Counted from the first letter of the stretch, positions 8,815-17,984 are shown. The stretch: 64,000 bases of DNA from Marinobacter maritimus (GCF_007671675.1 NZ_VCGW01000003.1:1-64000), one strand, 5' to 3'. The notes: generated by a model not told the origin, from the sequence alone. Numbers and translations are program-made.

Positions 8815-9210
8815 TCAGTCGTCGCTGGTATCCGGCAGATAAGCACCGTCTGCGTCGTGTACTTCCTGCCCGGTGACGGGCGGGTTGAACGAACAGATCA
8901 AACGCATGTCTTCTGTGCCGCCACGGAGGGTATGCTGATCATGTTTGTCGAGGGCGTAGAGCGTGCCATCCGAGATTTCGTGGGTTTCACCCGTGGCTTT
9001 GTCGGTAATCGTGCCGTTGCCGGCTACGCAATAAACCGCTTCCAGGTGATGCTTGTACCACAGGTTCAGTTCGGCGCCTGCAGGGATAATTGTTTCGTGG
9101 AAAGAGAAGCCCATACCATCTTTTTTCAACAACATACGACGGCTGGTCCAGCCCGGGCCATGCACTTCACGTTCGGTACCGATGATGTCCTTAACTCGTA
9201 CAATCTTCAT
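8815..9210 (-). CDS. ectC: L-ectoine synthase (solitary)
   Basis: EctC is a cytosolic cupin enzyme that cyclises N-gamma-acetyl-diaminobutyrate to the osmoprotectant ectoine. This 131-residue protein has the cupin metal-site segments [15 protein letters not shown] and [11 protein letters not shown], and the terminal [13 protein letters not shown] motif, all typical of EctC. ATG 9210 is chosen because GAGGA lies 6 nt upstream; an ATG two codons earlier is less well placed. The ectA and ectB partners are not next to it, so this is a solitary or second ectC. It is followed closely by an MFS transporter. The organism may hold a full ectABC cluster elsewhere. Confidence 0.9.
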   Translation of the reverse strand: MKIVRVKDIIGTEREVHGPGWTSRRMLLKKDGMGFSFHETIIPAGAELNLWYKHHLEAVYCVAGNGTITDKATGETHEISDGTLYALDKHDQHTLRGGTEDMRLICSFNPPVTGQEVHDADGAYLPDTSDD

Positions 9211-9260
9211 GAGCATTCCTCGTTATTTGATGGAATAGCCATACAGTATAAACACTCATT

Positions 9261-10691
9261 TCAGGTCCGGTTCAACCGCCAGTCGTCATAAACTGCCATG
9301 CATTGCTCTATGGCGACGTGAAATCTGTGCTGCTGATTTTCATCCAGAGGCTGTTGTTTACGGCACTTGTCCAGGGTCCTCTGAATTGTCTGACGGCTCT
9401 TTTTATCGAGACGCTCGAGCCAGTGATGATCCGCAGGTTGCAGGTCGAGCAGCTCTCTGCCTGCGTGATTGCGATTGCTTATATGCCACCAGTGATCCAC
9501 AGCTCGCCCCAGCACCACGTAACCAAACTGGCTGTCCTGCACTGGCCCGAACGTGGCTGTTTTCAGCCCGTCCTGGAGCAGGCCGATGTTCAGAACCGGC
9601 AGGGTGAACTTGCCGCCGTAAAAATAGCTCCCGGCCGCACCGATCAGACCACCGACCAGCGCCCCGGTGCCCAGCGATGAGCCCAGAGTCAAGGCGTCCA
9701 GCCCTGCACCACTGACGGCGCCCGCACCAAAACCGGCTGTGGCCAGATAACGCCTGCTGACAGCCCAGTGTTTGCGGCTGTCTTCGGAGAACAGGTCATG
9801 ATCGCTGTGCCATTCCAGTTCGGCTTCCTGCCGTCGGATGCTTTGATGTTGATACAGATGCTCGATTTCCACCCGCAGAGTCTGCTCCCGCTGGCGCTGA
9901 TGCTGGTACCAGCGTTGCCGGAGCTGGTCTGCGAGGGTGCTGTCGCTGGTGCCCGCAACCTGATCCAGAGTCAGGGTGCGTTTCTCCTGGAACGACATCA
10001 TGTCTTTCAGCGCTCTGGCAATAATGCCCGCTGCCTGGAGTCGACGTTGCTCGCGCTGGGCAGATAGATGATGGGTCGCCTGACCCAGAGCCTTCTCCCA
10101 ATCCGGCTCGAGCTGGCCAAAGGCGCGTAAAAGACCGAGATGTTGCTCAAATGGGGCACGAACGGCATCGAACTTGCGGACAACCTGAAAGAATTGCCCC
10201 AACGCAGCCTGCCAGGTGTCGCTGTAATCGTCGGCCCCGATGCTGTTGATCAGCGCGAGGCTGGGCTGCCCTGTCCAGCGCAAAATGGTCATCTCTGCTT
10301 CATGCTGGGCATTATATGGGGAGGAGCCATCCACCACGTAGATAATGCCGGCGCCCTCGATCAACGGAGTCAGCAGTTCGCACTCGTCCGTAAAGCGGCC
10401 GTCGCCCTGATGTTGCAAAACAAACGCACGCACGGTTTCGGCATGATCCGAGGCCGACACGCTGTGGGCTTCCAGCCACTCGAGAACCCGTCGGGGGCGC
10501 TGGAAGCCGGGCGTGTCCACCAGCGTGTAGAGAATGTTGCCGTCCACGCGTAACGGATACGATTGTCGGGTGCGTGTGGTGCCGGGTTCTAGCGCGATGG
10601 CGATGGCATCGTTCTGTGACAGTGTTGCAACGACGCTGGATTTGCCCTTGTTCGGGTGACCCACGACAGCAAAAATGGGTGTGGTACTCAT
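9261..10691 (-). CDS. GTPase with DUF3482 domain
   Basis: A 476-residue protein with an N-terminal Era/TrmE-like GTPase domain: the P-loop is GHPNKGKS (about 11-18), switch/G2 region TTRTRQSY, and G3 is DTPG. The middle is helical and glutamine/arginine-rich, probably coiled coil (LRQRWYQHQRQREQTLRVEIEHL). A glycine/alanine-rich hydrophobic stretch near residues 315-355 (GFGAGAVSGAGLDALTLGSSLGTGALVGGLIGAAGSYFYGG in part) may insert in a membrane. The C-terminal part matches DUF3482. Its start overlaps the stop of the upstream DUF2868 gene by ATGA, a pairing seen in many proteobacteria. The role of the pair is unknown; membrane-associated GTPase activity is an inference. Confidence 0.88.
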   Translation of the reverse strand: MSTTPIFAVVGHPNKGKSSVVATLSQNDAIAIALEPGTTRTRQSYPLRVDGNILYTLVDTPGFQRPRRVLEWLEAHSVSASDHAETVRAFVLQHQGDGRFTDECELLTPLIEGAGIIYVVDGSSPYNAQHEAEMTILRWTGQPSLALINSIGADDYSDTWQAALGQFFQVVRKFDAVRAPFEQHLGLLRAFGQLEPDWEKALGQATHHLSAQREQRRLQAAGIIARALKDMMSFQEKRTLTLDQVAGTSDSTLADQLRQRWYQHQRQREQTLRVEIEHLYQHQSIRRQEAELEWHSDHDLFSEDSRKHWAVSRRYLATAGFGAGAVSGAGLDALTLGSSLGTGALVGGLIGAAGSYFYGGKFTLPVLNIGLLQDGLKTATFGPVQDSQFGYVVLGRAVDHWWHISNRNHAGRELLDLQPADHHWLERLDKKSRQTIQRTLDKCRKQQPLDENQQHRFHVAIEQCMAVYDDWRLNRT

Positions 10692-12100
10692 TGGGTAACT
10701 CCCTCATCCATATCGGGAACGGCCCCATGAACTGGTATAAGGCTGACCGTCACAAACTCGGGCCCTGCGCGCCTTGCAAACCTCAACCATTGCTGGACCT
10801 GGTGGGCATCTGGCTCTCGCTCAATGTTTGTAGCCAGTGGTACCAGGACGACCTGGGTGTCTTCGGGCCAAAGGTTTCTCGCACTGGCCAGCAGGTCTTC
10901 CAGCTCGCCGGTGGGCGGCTCCCAGCTGCGGGTAACCAGCAGAACCGACCGCTTGGACCCTCGTGCCAGCTCTGTGGCTATCTGCTCCAGTGTGTGGCGG
11001 TCTTCTGCCAGTGTCATCTTGCCGCCTGCCTTGGCTATAAGGCTTTTGCCGGTGCTGAGTGCATCGGGCAGCTCCGGATCGCCCGCGCCGGCCCAGCACA
11101 ACACTATTTTGGCATCCGGTAAGGGCTGTAATTTCAGATCCGTTGTAGTGTCGGGAAGGTCTGCGGCATCATTATGTTCATTACCGGTTTCGAGAGCCGG
11201 AGTTTCCATGCGGTACATTAACGCACGCATCGCCGGGTGGCTGGTTAGCAGGAGCCTGGCTTTGCGCCGAATCAGCACGCCTGCCAAAACAAAAAGAACG
11301 AGCCGGGGCAATAGTGCCCAGGTTGTCCAGAGCATGGCAATGAAAGGCCACCACTGCCCCCAGCGAACCGGGTTCAGGGTGGCCTCGCTTGCGCTGGCAC
11401 GGAAGAACCGGGTCGCCTCTACAAGCGCCAGGTCCGGAACAGCGGCAGGCCAAAGCCAGGCCCAGGGCGCTGCAATTGCTGTGATCAGGCCATAATAGCG
11501 ACTGGCATCGGTATCCAGTGTGGTGCTCCAGCCGAAAGCAAGGTCCTGTAGCACCACCATAACCAGCAAGGTTGCCAAGCCCGAGGCCGTAAAACACAGC
11601 CCGCCCAGCTGAGCAGCCCGCGCCATAAGCACCGGCTGGAGTCTGGCCGAAACGTCAGATTCGGGGTTGTTGTGAAAGCGTTGGAGCAGCCCGCGCCATG
11701 GCTGCCAGCCAGCCAGGGATTGAACGGTAGTCAACAGCGCCAGTAACAACTGGAAGACCACAAAGGCCAGAATAACGGTGACGTTGATGCGCTGCCCGCC
11801 GTCATAGAACAAAAGGCCGAGCATAGTCAGTATGCCGAAAACAGCGCCTGCAGCCATAAAACCGCTGCTGATCCGGCGCCAGAAACGCAGAGTCTGCTTT
11901 GAGGATGATGTGCCTGCGCCGGGGCCGCTGAGATGGTTCATGTGTGCCAGCCAGCGTTTCGGGCCAGGTGTAACGCCCTGCTGTTCGCAGGTTAGTGCAA
12001 ACTTGCGATCCCGCCGGTGCAGAAATGCCGGGGCCTGGCCGTTGTCTCTCTGGGCGCAGGCGTCAAAATCCAGCAACAGGCGGAGGGGGTGATCTTTCAT
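10688..12100 (-). CDS. DUF2868 membrane protein
   Basis: A 470-residue integral membrane protein. After a soluble N-terminus (LRLLLDFDACAQRDN...) there are hydrophobic segments around ISSGFMAAGAVFGILTMLGLLF, VILAFVVFQLLLALLTTV, LGGLCFTASGLATLLVMVV, YYGLITAIAAPWAWLWPAAV and FIAMLWTTWALLPRLVLFVL. A soluble C-terminal domain with a nucleotide-fold look (KIVLCWAGAGDPELPDA) follows. ATG 12100 is chosen over the longer frame, whose first 77 codons run through the divergent promoter region. It is coupled by ATGA overlap to the DUF3482 GTPase, so the two probably form a membrane protein/GTPase unit. Function unknown. Confidence 0.85.
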   Translation of the reverse strand: MKDHPLRLLLDFDACAQRDNGQAPAFLHRRDRKFALTCEQQGVTPGPKRWLAHMNHLSGPGAGTSSSKQTLRFWRRISSGFMAAGAVFGILTMLGLLFYDGGQRINVTVILAFVVFQLLLALLTTVQSLAGWQPWRGLLQRFHNNPESDVSARLQPVLMARAAQLGGLCFTASGLATLLVMVVLQDLAFGWSTTLDTDASRYYGLITAIAAPWAWLWPAAVPDLALVEATRFFRASASEATLNPVRWGQWWPFIAMLWTTWALLPRLVLFVLAGVLIRRKARLLLTSHPAMRALMYRMETPALETGNEHNDAADLPDTTTDLKLQPLPDAKIVLCWAGAGDPELPDALSTGKSLIAKAGGKMTLAEDRHTLEQIATELARGSKRSVLLVTRSWEPPTGELEDLLASARNLWPEDTQVVLVPLATNIEREPDAHQVQQWLRFARRAGPEFVTVSLIPVHGAVPDMDEGVTQ

Positions 12101-12187
12101 GAACGGTTCCGGTTGTGAATTCGGTCTGTTGGTCTTTGGTGTTAGGATATCGGTATTACCCTGTCCGATACCAGACAACGAGTCTTC

Positions 12188-12547
12188 ATGCCCCACCACC
12201 TGATGAATTTGCGCCACGTGCCCGATGACGAAGCCGAGGAAATACGGGCTCTGTTTGAGGCTCACGATGTGCGATTTTACGAGACGCCGCCTAGCCGTTG
12301 GGGTATCAGTATGGGTGGTTTCTGGGTGCACGACACAGAAGAAGCGAATAGAGCCAAAGCTCTACTGCAAGACTATCAGCGCCAACGCCTGGAAAACCAG
12401 CGTGAGGCCTATGAGGCTCGACGCCTGAGTGGCGAGAGCGGTGGCGTATGGCAGATGTTCCGGCACAAGCCTGTTCGCACCTTCGCGGCCTGCCTGGCCA
12501 TTCTGGTAATCACTGGCCTGAGCCTGCTGCCGTTTATCCGGATTTGA
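12188..12547 (+). CDS. DUF6164-like protein with C-terminal TM segment
   Basis: A 119-residue protein transcribed away from the DUF2868/DUF3482 pair. The N-terminal 60 residues look like a small alpha/beta signal-type domain (HVPDDEAEEIRALFEAHDVRFYETPPSRWGISMGGFWV), related to putative signal-transducing DUF2007/DUF6164 proteins. A charged helix (LLQDYQRQRLENQREAYEARR) and one C-terminal membrane helix (FAACLAILVITGLSLLPFI) follow. It is likely a tail-anchored inner-membrane protein. Function unknown. Confidence 0.7.
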   Translation: MPHHLMNLRHVPDDEAEEIRALFEAHDVRFYETPPSRWGISMGGFWVHDTEEANRAKALLQDYQRQRLENQREAYEARRLSGESGGVWQMFRHKPVRTFAACLAILVITGLSLLPFIRI

Positions 12548-12690
12548 TCGTTCTCCCCATGTTATGGCGTCAGTGCTCCCTGAGTATTCAATGATTAACC
12601 ATCCTTTCTGCAGTATCACAACGTAAATTTACGCTTTTCGGGCCGAGCTGGATGTATGTCGCTTTAATCGGCTGTCCGCCAATCACGACG

Positions 12691-12710
12691 GTGTCTGGAT
12701 TTCAGGACAA
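12691..12710. promoter_or_regulatory. activator palindrome, site 1
   Basis: GTCTGG-ATTT-CAGGAC (12693-12708) is an inverted repeat of the form GTCYGG-N4-CYGGAC with one mismatch. It is the distal of two such sites before the oligomer hydrolase sigma-54 promoter, 85 bp (about eight helical turns) from site 2. Confidence 0.6.
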
Positions 12711-12775
12711 TCGGGCTGTACCAGCTGCTGCGGCAAGGGGTTTCGGTACGAATCCGAACGGCGACGAACGGAAGG

Positions 12776-12795
12776 TTGTCCGGAAGTCTGGACAA
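12776..12795. promoter_or_regulatory. activator palindrome, site 2
   Basis: TTGTCCGG-AAGT-CTGGACAA, a 20-bp near-perfect palindrome whose core (12778-12793) starts 79 bp upstream of the -24 element at 12857. It shares half-sites and 4-bp spacer with the sites before the TRAP operon. Confidence 0.7.
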
Positions 12796-12856
12796 AATAG
12801 CGCATAAATAGAAAAAAGTTCTGAAAATAACGAACGAAAACAAGCGGATAAAATTA

Positions 12857-12872
12857 TGGCACAGGACGCGCA
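12857..12872 (+). promoter_or_regulatory. sigma-54 promoter of oligomer hydrolase
   Basis: TGGCAC-AGGAC-GCGCA fits the -24/-12 consensus TGGCAC-N5-TTGCA, keeping the essential GG and GC. The hydrolase ATG lies 66 bp downstream, behind AAGGA. Two activator palindromes lie upstream. The remaining 12548-12690 stretch shows nothing else that I can identify. Confidence 0.75.
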
Positions 12873-12937
12873 TAGCGATTGTTTCGGGTTGTGGTCCCGA
12901 CCCGCACTTAACAACAACAAATAAATAAGGAACGACC

Positions 12938-15052
12938 ATGAAACGTATCATGATCTGTGCGCTGATCGGCGCTGCAGGCTTTGGCCTCACTGCCTGTAAT
13001 GACAGCAACGACGATAACCCGCCTGCCGCAAACCAGGTTCCCGGGTTTATCCAGGGCGATATTCAGCACACCCAATACGACGGTATTACCGATGATCTGC
13101 TGACCGCAGGTCTGGGTGCTACGGGGTTGGGCAGTGCTACAGCACCCGCGTTCTCGGATTCACTCAACCCCTCGCCCGGCGAATTGCGCCGGCTTGCCAT
13201 CTATAACAATTACCGGGCCTTGGTGGATACATCGGCTGGCGGTGGTTATGGGGAGTTCTTTGGCCCCGGCGTGGGCAATAGCACGGAAGGGCTGATTCCA
13301 GGGCATGAGTACATTGCCTTTATGACCGTTCCTGGCGACGACGTGCCTGTCACTGTCATGGCTCAAGTGCCCGACACCTTTGATCCACAGAACCCCTGCA
13401 TGATCACCGCGCCATCATCTGGCTCGCGGGGAATTTATGGCGCGATTGGAACGGCCGGGGAGTGGGGTCTGAAAAAGGGTTGTGCGGTAGTCTACACCGA
13501 CAAGGGCAGCGGAACCGGTTCGCACAACCTGGAAACCAACGCCGCCCAGCGCATTGATGGCACTTTGACTACTTCCGATGATTCAGTGCAGTTTCGTGCG
13601 GATCTGACGGATGCAGAGCGCGATGATTTTAACGCGATCACGCCCGATCGCTTTGCCTGGAAACACGCGCACTCGAAAACCAATCCGGAAGCAGACTGGG
13701 GGCGCCATGTGCTGCAGTCTGTGGAGTTCGGATTCTGGGCGCTCAACAAGCAGTTCGGCGGTGACAGCGCAACCAATGCGATTACGCCTATGAACACTCT
13801 GGTGATTGCCTCCAGTGTTTCCAACGGTGGCGGTTCATCCGTTCGCGCTGCGGAGCAGGACACCCAAGGTTTGATTGATGGCGTGGCGGTATCCGAACCC
13901 AATGTGAACCCGGTTGTGGACACGGGCTTCACCATTGTTCAGGGTACCGGTACCGCAATTACTGAGCATAGTCGCAGCCTGCTCGAATACACAACAGCAT
14001 TGGCAGTATACCAGGGCTGTGCCAATCAGGCGCCGGCCATTCGCGATATTGCCCCACTGAACGTTTTTAACACACCAGAGGTGCGCGAGAATATCTGTAA
14101 CTCATTGGCTGGAAAAGGATTGCTTGCCGGTGCCGTGAGCGCAACCATCGACGACTACGCTATCGAGGCACAGCGTATTTTGAACGAGGATTTCGGCATC
14201 CAGCCCGAACAGAACCTGCTTGCGCCGGTGCATTTTGCCTCCAAGGTTGCCCAGAGCATTTCCATGACCTACGCCAACGCCTATGGCCGCGCGGGTGTTG
14301 AAGATCGCGTGTGCGGTCTAAGCTTTGCCGCAACAGACTCTGCTGGCGCGGTAACGCCGTTCGCAGCTGCCGGGGAAGCGGCAGCCTTCGCAACCAGTAA
14401 CGGTATTCCGCCCACCGCCGGCGTCGATATTGTTTACGATGACGCTGAAGGCGAGCCCACGGCGCTTCCTACAAGCGTATCTCCAAGCAGTAGCCAGATC
14501 GATTACGGCCTGGACGCCCTGTTGTGCCTGCACAGTCTGGCCCTGGGTCGTGATGCCGTTACAGGAGATGCTTTGACAGGTACCGATGCGGCGCTTGCTG
14601 CTGCGATCTCCGAGGGCATCGAAGACATCAGGGCAACCGGAAACCTCCGTGGCAAGCCTGCGGTGTTTGTGACCGGTCGGGCGGATGCCATTCTGCCCAT
14701 CAACCACACATCACGGCCCTACTACGGACTTAATCAGCGAGTTGAGGGAGCTGGCAGCGAACTTCGTTACTACGAAGTACTCAATGCTCACCACCTCGAT
14801 ATCCTGAACCAGTTTCCGGGTATTGGTGACCGCTACGTGCCGCTGCATCATTACTATTTCCAGGCTCTGGATCTGGTTTGGGAGCGCTTGACCAACGGCA
14901 CCAAGCTACCGCCAAGTCAGGTCGTCCGGACCACGCCACGGGCAGATTTTGCAACACCGCTGGCTCAGAGCAATCTTCCTGAAATTGCACCGCAACCAGC
15001 AGATGGAGATCTTATTAGCCTGGTTAATGACGAGTTACGCATCCCGGAATAG
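12938..15052 (+). CDS. D-3-hydroxybutyrate oligomer hydrolase
   Basis: A 704-residue hydrolase of the 3HB-oligomer hydrolase family, which cleaves short poly-3-hydroxybutyrate chains to 3-hydroxybutyrate. It starts with a lipoprotein-type signal ([20 protein letters not shown], cysteine at 20), so it is exported and perhaps membrane-anchored. The likely nucleophile is the serine of SNGGG at about residue 295, preceded by [13 protein letters not shown]; later conserved parts include [22 protein letters not shown] (acid region) and [10 protein letters not shown] with the probable catalytic histidine. Length fits the family (about 700). ATG is 9 bp after AAGGA. It has its own sigma-54 promoter. 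The following genes encode uptake and breakdown of the monomer, which strongly supports the assignment. Confidence 0.9.
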   Translation: MKRIMICALIGAAGFGLTACNDSNDDNPPAANQVPGFIQGDIQHTQYDGITDDLLTAGLGATGLGSATAPAFSDSLNPSPGELRRLAIYNNYRALVDTSAGGGYGEFFGPGVGNSTEGLIPGHEYIAFMTVPGDDVPVTVMAQVPDTFDPQNPCMITAPSSGSRGIYGAIGTAGEWGLKKGCAVVYTDKGSGTGSHNLETNAAQRIDGTLTTSDDSVQFRADLTDAERDDFNAITPDRFAWKHAHSKTNPEADWGRHVLQSVEFGFWALNKQFGGDSATNAITPMNTLVIASSVSNGGGSSVRAAEQDTQGLIDGVAVSEPNVNPVVDTGFTIVQGTGTAITEHSRSLLEYTTALAVYQGCANQAPAIRDIAPLNVFNTPEVRENICNSLAGKGLLAGAVSATIDDYAIEAQRILNEDFGIQPEQNLLAPVHFASKVAQSISMTYANAYGRAGVEDRVCGLSFAATDSAGAVTPFAAAGEAAAFATSNGIPPTAGVDIVYDDAEGEPTALPTSVSPSSSQIDYGLDALLCLHSLALGRDAVTGDALTGTDAALAAAISEGIEDIRATGNLRGKPAVFVTGRADAILPINHTSRPYYGLNQRVEGAGSELRYYEVLNAHHLDILNQFPGIGDRYVPLHHYYFQALDLVWERLTNGTKLPPSQVVRTTPRADFATPLAQSNLPEIAPQPADGDLISLVNDELRIPE

Positions 15053-15075
15053 GAGCATTCCGGCCGCCGCGCGCG

Positions 15076-15105
15076 CCCTCTCATTTGCTCAGGCAACTGA
15101 GAGGG
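15076..15105 (+). terminator. hairpin after oligomer hydrolase
   Basis: CCCTCTCA (15076-15083) pairs perfectly with TGAGAGGG (15098-15105), a strong 8-bp stem just after the hydrolase stop. There is no T-tract, so it may be a weak or Rho-assisted terminator, or an mRNA-stabilising hairpin that separates hydrolase and regulator expression. Confidence 0.55.
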
Positions 15106-15156
15106 CCATATACTTCCGACAAATCACCCGCCTTGCCGGGTGTCAGGGCTTTCAAC

Positions 15157-16602
15157 ATGAATGATATTGAACCCGGCGGTACGCGCTACATGACACAGTT
15201 GTTTGGTGAGAAAAACAAGAACGGGCTGACTCGGGAACTGATCGAAGCGCTCTTCCCCATGTTCGAAGAAGCCAGTGCAGGGGCAATTGCCGTAGATCGT
15301 GATGCCCGCATTACCTGGATCAACAGCAGCTACTCTCAGCTATTGGGCGTGAAAGACCCGGCGAGCGCCATCGGCCGCCCGGTGCGACAGGTGATTCCTG
15401 AAACCCGCATGCCTGAAGTGGTGGAAACCGGCAACCCCCTGCTGTTGGACATTATGGAGCACCAGCAACAGCAGCTGGTGGTTACCCGGTTACCCTTTTA
15501 TGACAAGGAAGGGCAGATCGAAGGCGCTGTAGCATTTGTGCTCTACGATGACCTGCAACCGCTCACCCCATTGGTTAGCAAGTACCGGCGGCTGCATCAG
15601 GATCTTGCTGCAGCCCGTAAGGCGCTGGCAAAGAAAGCGAGGAGCACGCGATACAGTCTTGGCGATTTTGTTGGCGCCAGCCCGGGTGCCCTCGAAGTGA
15701 AGCGCCGTGCTCGTCTGGCAGCAGGCCGTGAGATGGCCGTGCTTTTGCTGGGTGAGACTGGCACAGGCAAGGAGGTGCTGGCCCAGGCAATCCACTCTGT
15801 TTCCAGTCGCGCCGAACAACCCTTCGTGGGTGTGAACGTGGCGGCCATTCCCGATAATCTTCTGGAAGCCGAGTTCTTCGGTGTCGCGCCAGGTGCTTAT
15901 ACCGGCGCAGACCGTAAGCACCGGGAAGGCAAGTTCCAGCTCGCCAACGGCGGAACGTTGTTTCTGGACGAGGTCGGCGATATGCCTTTGCCACTGCAGG
16001 CGAAGCTGTTGCGAGCGCTGCAGGAAGGTGAAGTCGAACCGCTTGGCTCCAACAAGGTGGCGTCGGTGGATGTCCGGGTTATTGCAGCAACCAGCCGCAA
16101 CCTCGAAGCCATGATCGCAGATGGCAGTTTCCGCTCGGATTTGTACTACCGGCTCAACGTTCTGGAAATCCCGATACCACCCTTGAGAGAGCGCCTGGCC
16201 GACATCGGGTTGCTGTGTGAAACCTTGCTATGGGAAATCAGCGAAGGGCTGGACATGCGGGCGGAAATTACCGATGCCGGCGTGGCGGCCTTGGCCAGTT
16301 ACGACTGGCCCGGGAACATCCGCGAGCTGCGTAATGTGCTTGAGAGAGCCTTGACCATGAGTGAGGATGGCGGCGTTCTGGATGCCGATGCCATGTTCAA
16401 GGTGCTGCCTCGGGTTGGGGTTCGCCCAGCCTCTCAGATTGCGTCGCGCCCCATCAGGCGATTGTCTGAAACTCTGGCAGAGGCGGAAGCTCAGGCTGTG
16501 GAAGAGGCCCTGGTCGCAAGCCGGGGTAACCGAACCAAAGCCGCCCGGCTATTGGGCATTTCCCGCTCGGTGTTGTACGAGAAGCTGGCCAAGATGTCCT
16601 GA
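15157..16602 (+). CDS. sigma-54-dependent activator (PAS-AAA-Fis)
   Basis: A 481-residue bacterial enhancer-binding protein. Order of domains: PAS-like sensor (about 15-130, AITWINSSYSQLLG region), AAA+ sigma-54 interaction domain with Walker A GETGTGKE, Walker B GTLFLDEVGDM, and the sigma-54 contact loop written GAYTGA instead of the usual GAFTGA, then a Fis-type helix-turn-helix at the C-terminus (GNRTKAARLLGISRSVLYEKL). ATG 15157 follows AGGG; ATG 15190 is an alternative. It lies between the oligomer hydrolase and the TRAP operon, both of which carry sigma-54 promoters and shared palindromes, so it almost certainly activates both. The PAS domain may sense 3-hydroxybutyrate or a related ligand; that is inference. 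Confidence 0.93.
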   Translation: MNDIEPGGTRYMTQLFGEKNKNGLTRELIEALFPMFEEASAGAIAVDRDARITWINSSYSQLLGVKDPASAIGRPVRQVIPETRMPEVVETGNPLLLDIMEHQQQQLVVTRLPFYDKEGQIEGAVAFVLYDDLQPLTPLVSKYRRLHQDLAAARKALAKKARSTRYSLGDFVGASPGALEVKRRARLAAGREMAVLLLGETGTGKEVLAQAIHSVSSRAEQPFVGVNVAAIPDNLLEAEFFGVAPGAYTGADRKHREGKFQLANGGTLFLDEVGDMPLPLQAKLLRALQEGEVEPLGSNKVASVDVRVIAATSRNLEAMIADGSFRSDLYYRLNVLEIPIPPLRERLADIGLLCETLLWEISEGLDMRAEITDAGVAALASYDWPGNIRELRNVLERALTMSEDGGVLDADAMFKVLPRVGVRPASQIASRPIRRLSETLAEAEAQAVEEALVASRGNRTKAARLLGISRSVLYEKLAKMS

Positions 16603-16611
16603 TTTCCGGAC
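16596..16611. promoter_or_regulatory. activator palindrome, site 3
   Basis: GTCCTG-ATTT-CCGGAC, same half-sites and spacer as sites 1, 2 and 4. It overlaps the stop codon of the activator gene. It is 63 bp (six helical turns) upstream of site 4. Confidence 0.6.
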
Positions 16612-16656
16612 GGGTGTCTTGATATCTGTACAAGTACGTACGACTATAGCACTGTA

Positions 16657-16676
16657 TTGTCCGGCTTCCCGGACGT
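16657..16676. promoter_or_regulatory. activator palindrome, site 4
   Basis: The core GTCCGG-CTTC-CCGGAC (16659-16674) is a perfect inverted repeat. It starts 81 bp upstream of the -24 element of the TRAP operon promoter, compared with 79 bp for site 2 at the hydrolase promoter. Confidence 0.7.
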
Positions 16677-16739
16677 TTCGGAAGTTCCAATTCTTTGATT
16701 TACTTATTATATCCTTGATTTTAAAGATAAAAGAAGTTT

Positions 16740-16755
16740 TGGCACAGTCCCTGCT
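16740..16755 (+). promoter_or_regulatory. sigma-54 promoter of TRAP-bdh-aacS operon
   Basis: TGGCAC-AGTCC-CTGCT matches TGGCAC-N5-TTGCT at all but one position. The dctP start is 177 bp downstream, leaving a long leader in which no further element is obvious. Confidence 0.8.
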
Positions 16756-16931
16756 AATTCTTGGGCGCAGGACGTCAGAACAACGCAGAAAACAAGACTG
16801 ACGCTTTCGTAGGACCCAAAAAACACAAATGTCTGTCTCGTTTCCTGCGATGTCTGACTACACTCAGACCAGGCTTGTCAGGAAAATCATCCTGCCGGCC
16901 AATTACAAAAACAATGTTAGGAGACTCGCCA

Positions 16932-17984
16932 ATGAAACTCTTCAAGGCCCTCACCGGAATTGCCGGTGCGATTGCCCTGACAACGGGATCGGTATACGCA
17001 GACGATCTGCGTTGGAAAATGCCGGTTGCCTTCTCCACCAATCTCCCCGGCCTTGGTTCGCCTGCCGCCTGGGTTGCCGATAACCTCAACGCAGCTTCCG
17101 GCGGCAGCATCCAGGTTCGCGTCTATGAGCCCGGCAAGTTGGTTCCGGCTTTCGATATCCTCCAGTCTGTTTCCGACGGCAAGGTTTCCGCAGGATACAC
17201 CTGGATCGGTTACGACCAGGGTAAGGTGCCTGCGATTCCGCTGTTTGCGGCTGTTCCCTTTGGCATGAAGCCCTGGGCCTACACCGGCTGGTACTACTAC
17301 GGTGGTGGCCATGAAATGTTGCAGGAAGTCTATGCCAACAAGGGCTTCAAAGTGCACGCGCAGCTGTGCGGCATTATCGGGCCTGAAACAGCTGGCTGGT
17401 ATAAAGACAAAATCGACACCCTGGAAGACTACAAAGGTCTGAAAATCCGTTTCGCCGGCCTCGGCGGCAAGGTTCTGGAAAAGCTGGGTGCCTCGGTCAC
17501 CATGATGCCCGGCGGTGAGCTCTTTCAGGCGTTGGAAAAAGGCACCATCGACGCGACGGAATTTTCCATGCCTGCCATTGACCAGATTCTCGGATTCGAC
17601 CAGGTGGTCAAATACAACCTCTTCCCCGGCTGGCATCAGCAGTTTACTGCCCAGTACATGCTGATCAACAAGGATGAGTGGAACAACGCGACCGATGCAC
17701 AGAAAGCGCTGGTTGAAGCTTCTTGCACCGCGGCGACAACTCTGGCTCTGGCCGAAGGCGAGTACAAGAACGGTAAGGTTCTGGCTGGCTTCCAGAAAAA
17801 GGGCGTCAACGCTGACCAGATTCCCCGCGAAGTTCTGCAGGAGCTGAAGGCGGTTACCGAGGATGTGCTGAAAGAAGAAGCCTCCAAGGATGCTGATTTC
17901 AAGCGCGTCTACGACAGCCAGAACGAGTTCATGGAGACATACAAGGTGTGGGATTCGCGCGCCTATGTTCCATCGGATCTTTAA
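16932..17984 (+). CDS. TRAP transporter solute-binding protein (DctP family)
   Basis: A 350-residue periplasmic receptor of a tripartite ATP-independent transporter. The signal peptide is MKLFKALTGIAGAIALTTGSVYA with cleavage before DDLRW. DctP hallmarks include the arginine-bearing stretch GLKIRFAGLGGKVLEKLGAS, PGGELFQALEKGTIDATEFS and the C-terminal helix region. ATG 16932 follows AGGAG. It heads the operon dctP-dctQ-dctM-bdh-aacS. The two downstream catabolic genes make 3-hydroxybutyrate (or acetoacetate) the likely ligand, an inference from context. The two hairpins after its stop would keep receptor levels higher than those of the membrane subunits. Confidence 0.92.
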   Translation: MKLFKALTGIAGAIALTTGSVYADDLRWKMPVAFSTNLPGLGSPAAWVADNLNAASGGSIQVRVYEPGKLVPAFDILQSVSDGKVSAGYTWIGYDQGKVPAIPLFAAVPFGMKPWAYTGWYYYGGGHEMLQEVYANKGFKVHAQLCGIIGPETAGWYKDKIDTLEDYKGLKIRFAGLGGKVLEKLGASVTMMPGGELFQALEKGTIDATEFSMPAIDQILGFDQVVKYNLFPGWHQQFTAQYMLINKDEWNNATDAQKALVEASCTAATTLALAEGEYKNGKVLAGFQKKGVNADQIPREVLQELKAVTEDVLKEEASKDADFKRVYDSQNEFMETYKVWDSRAYVPSDL

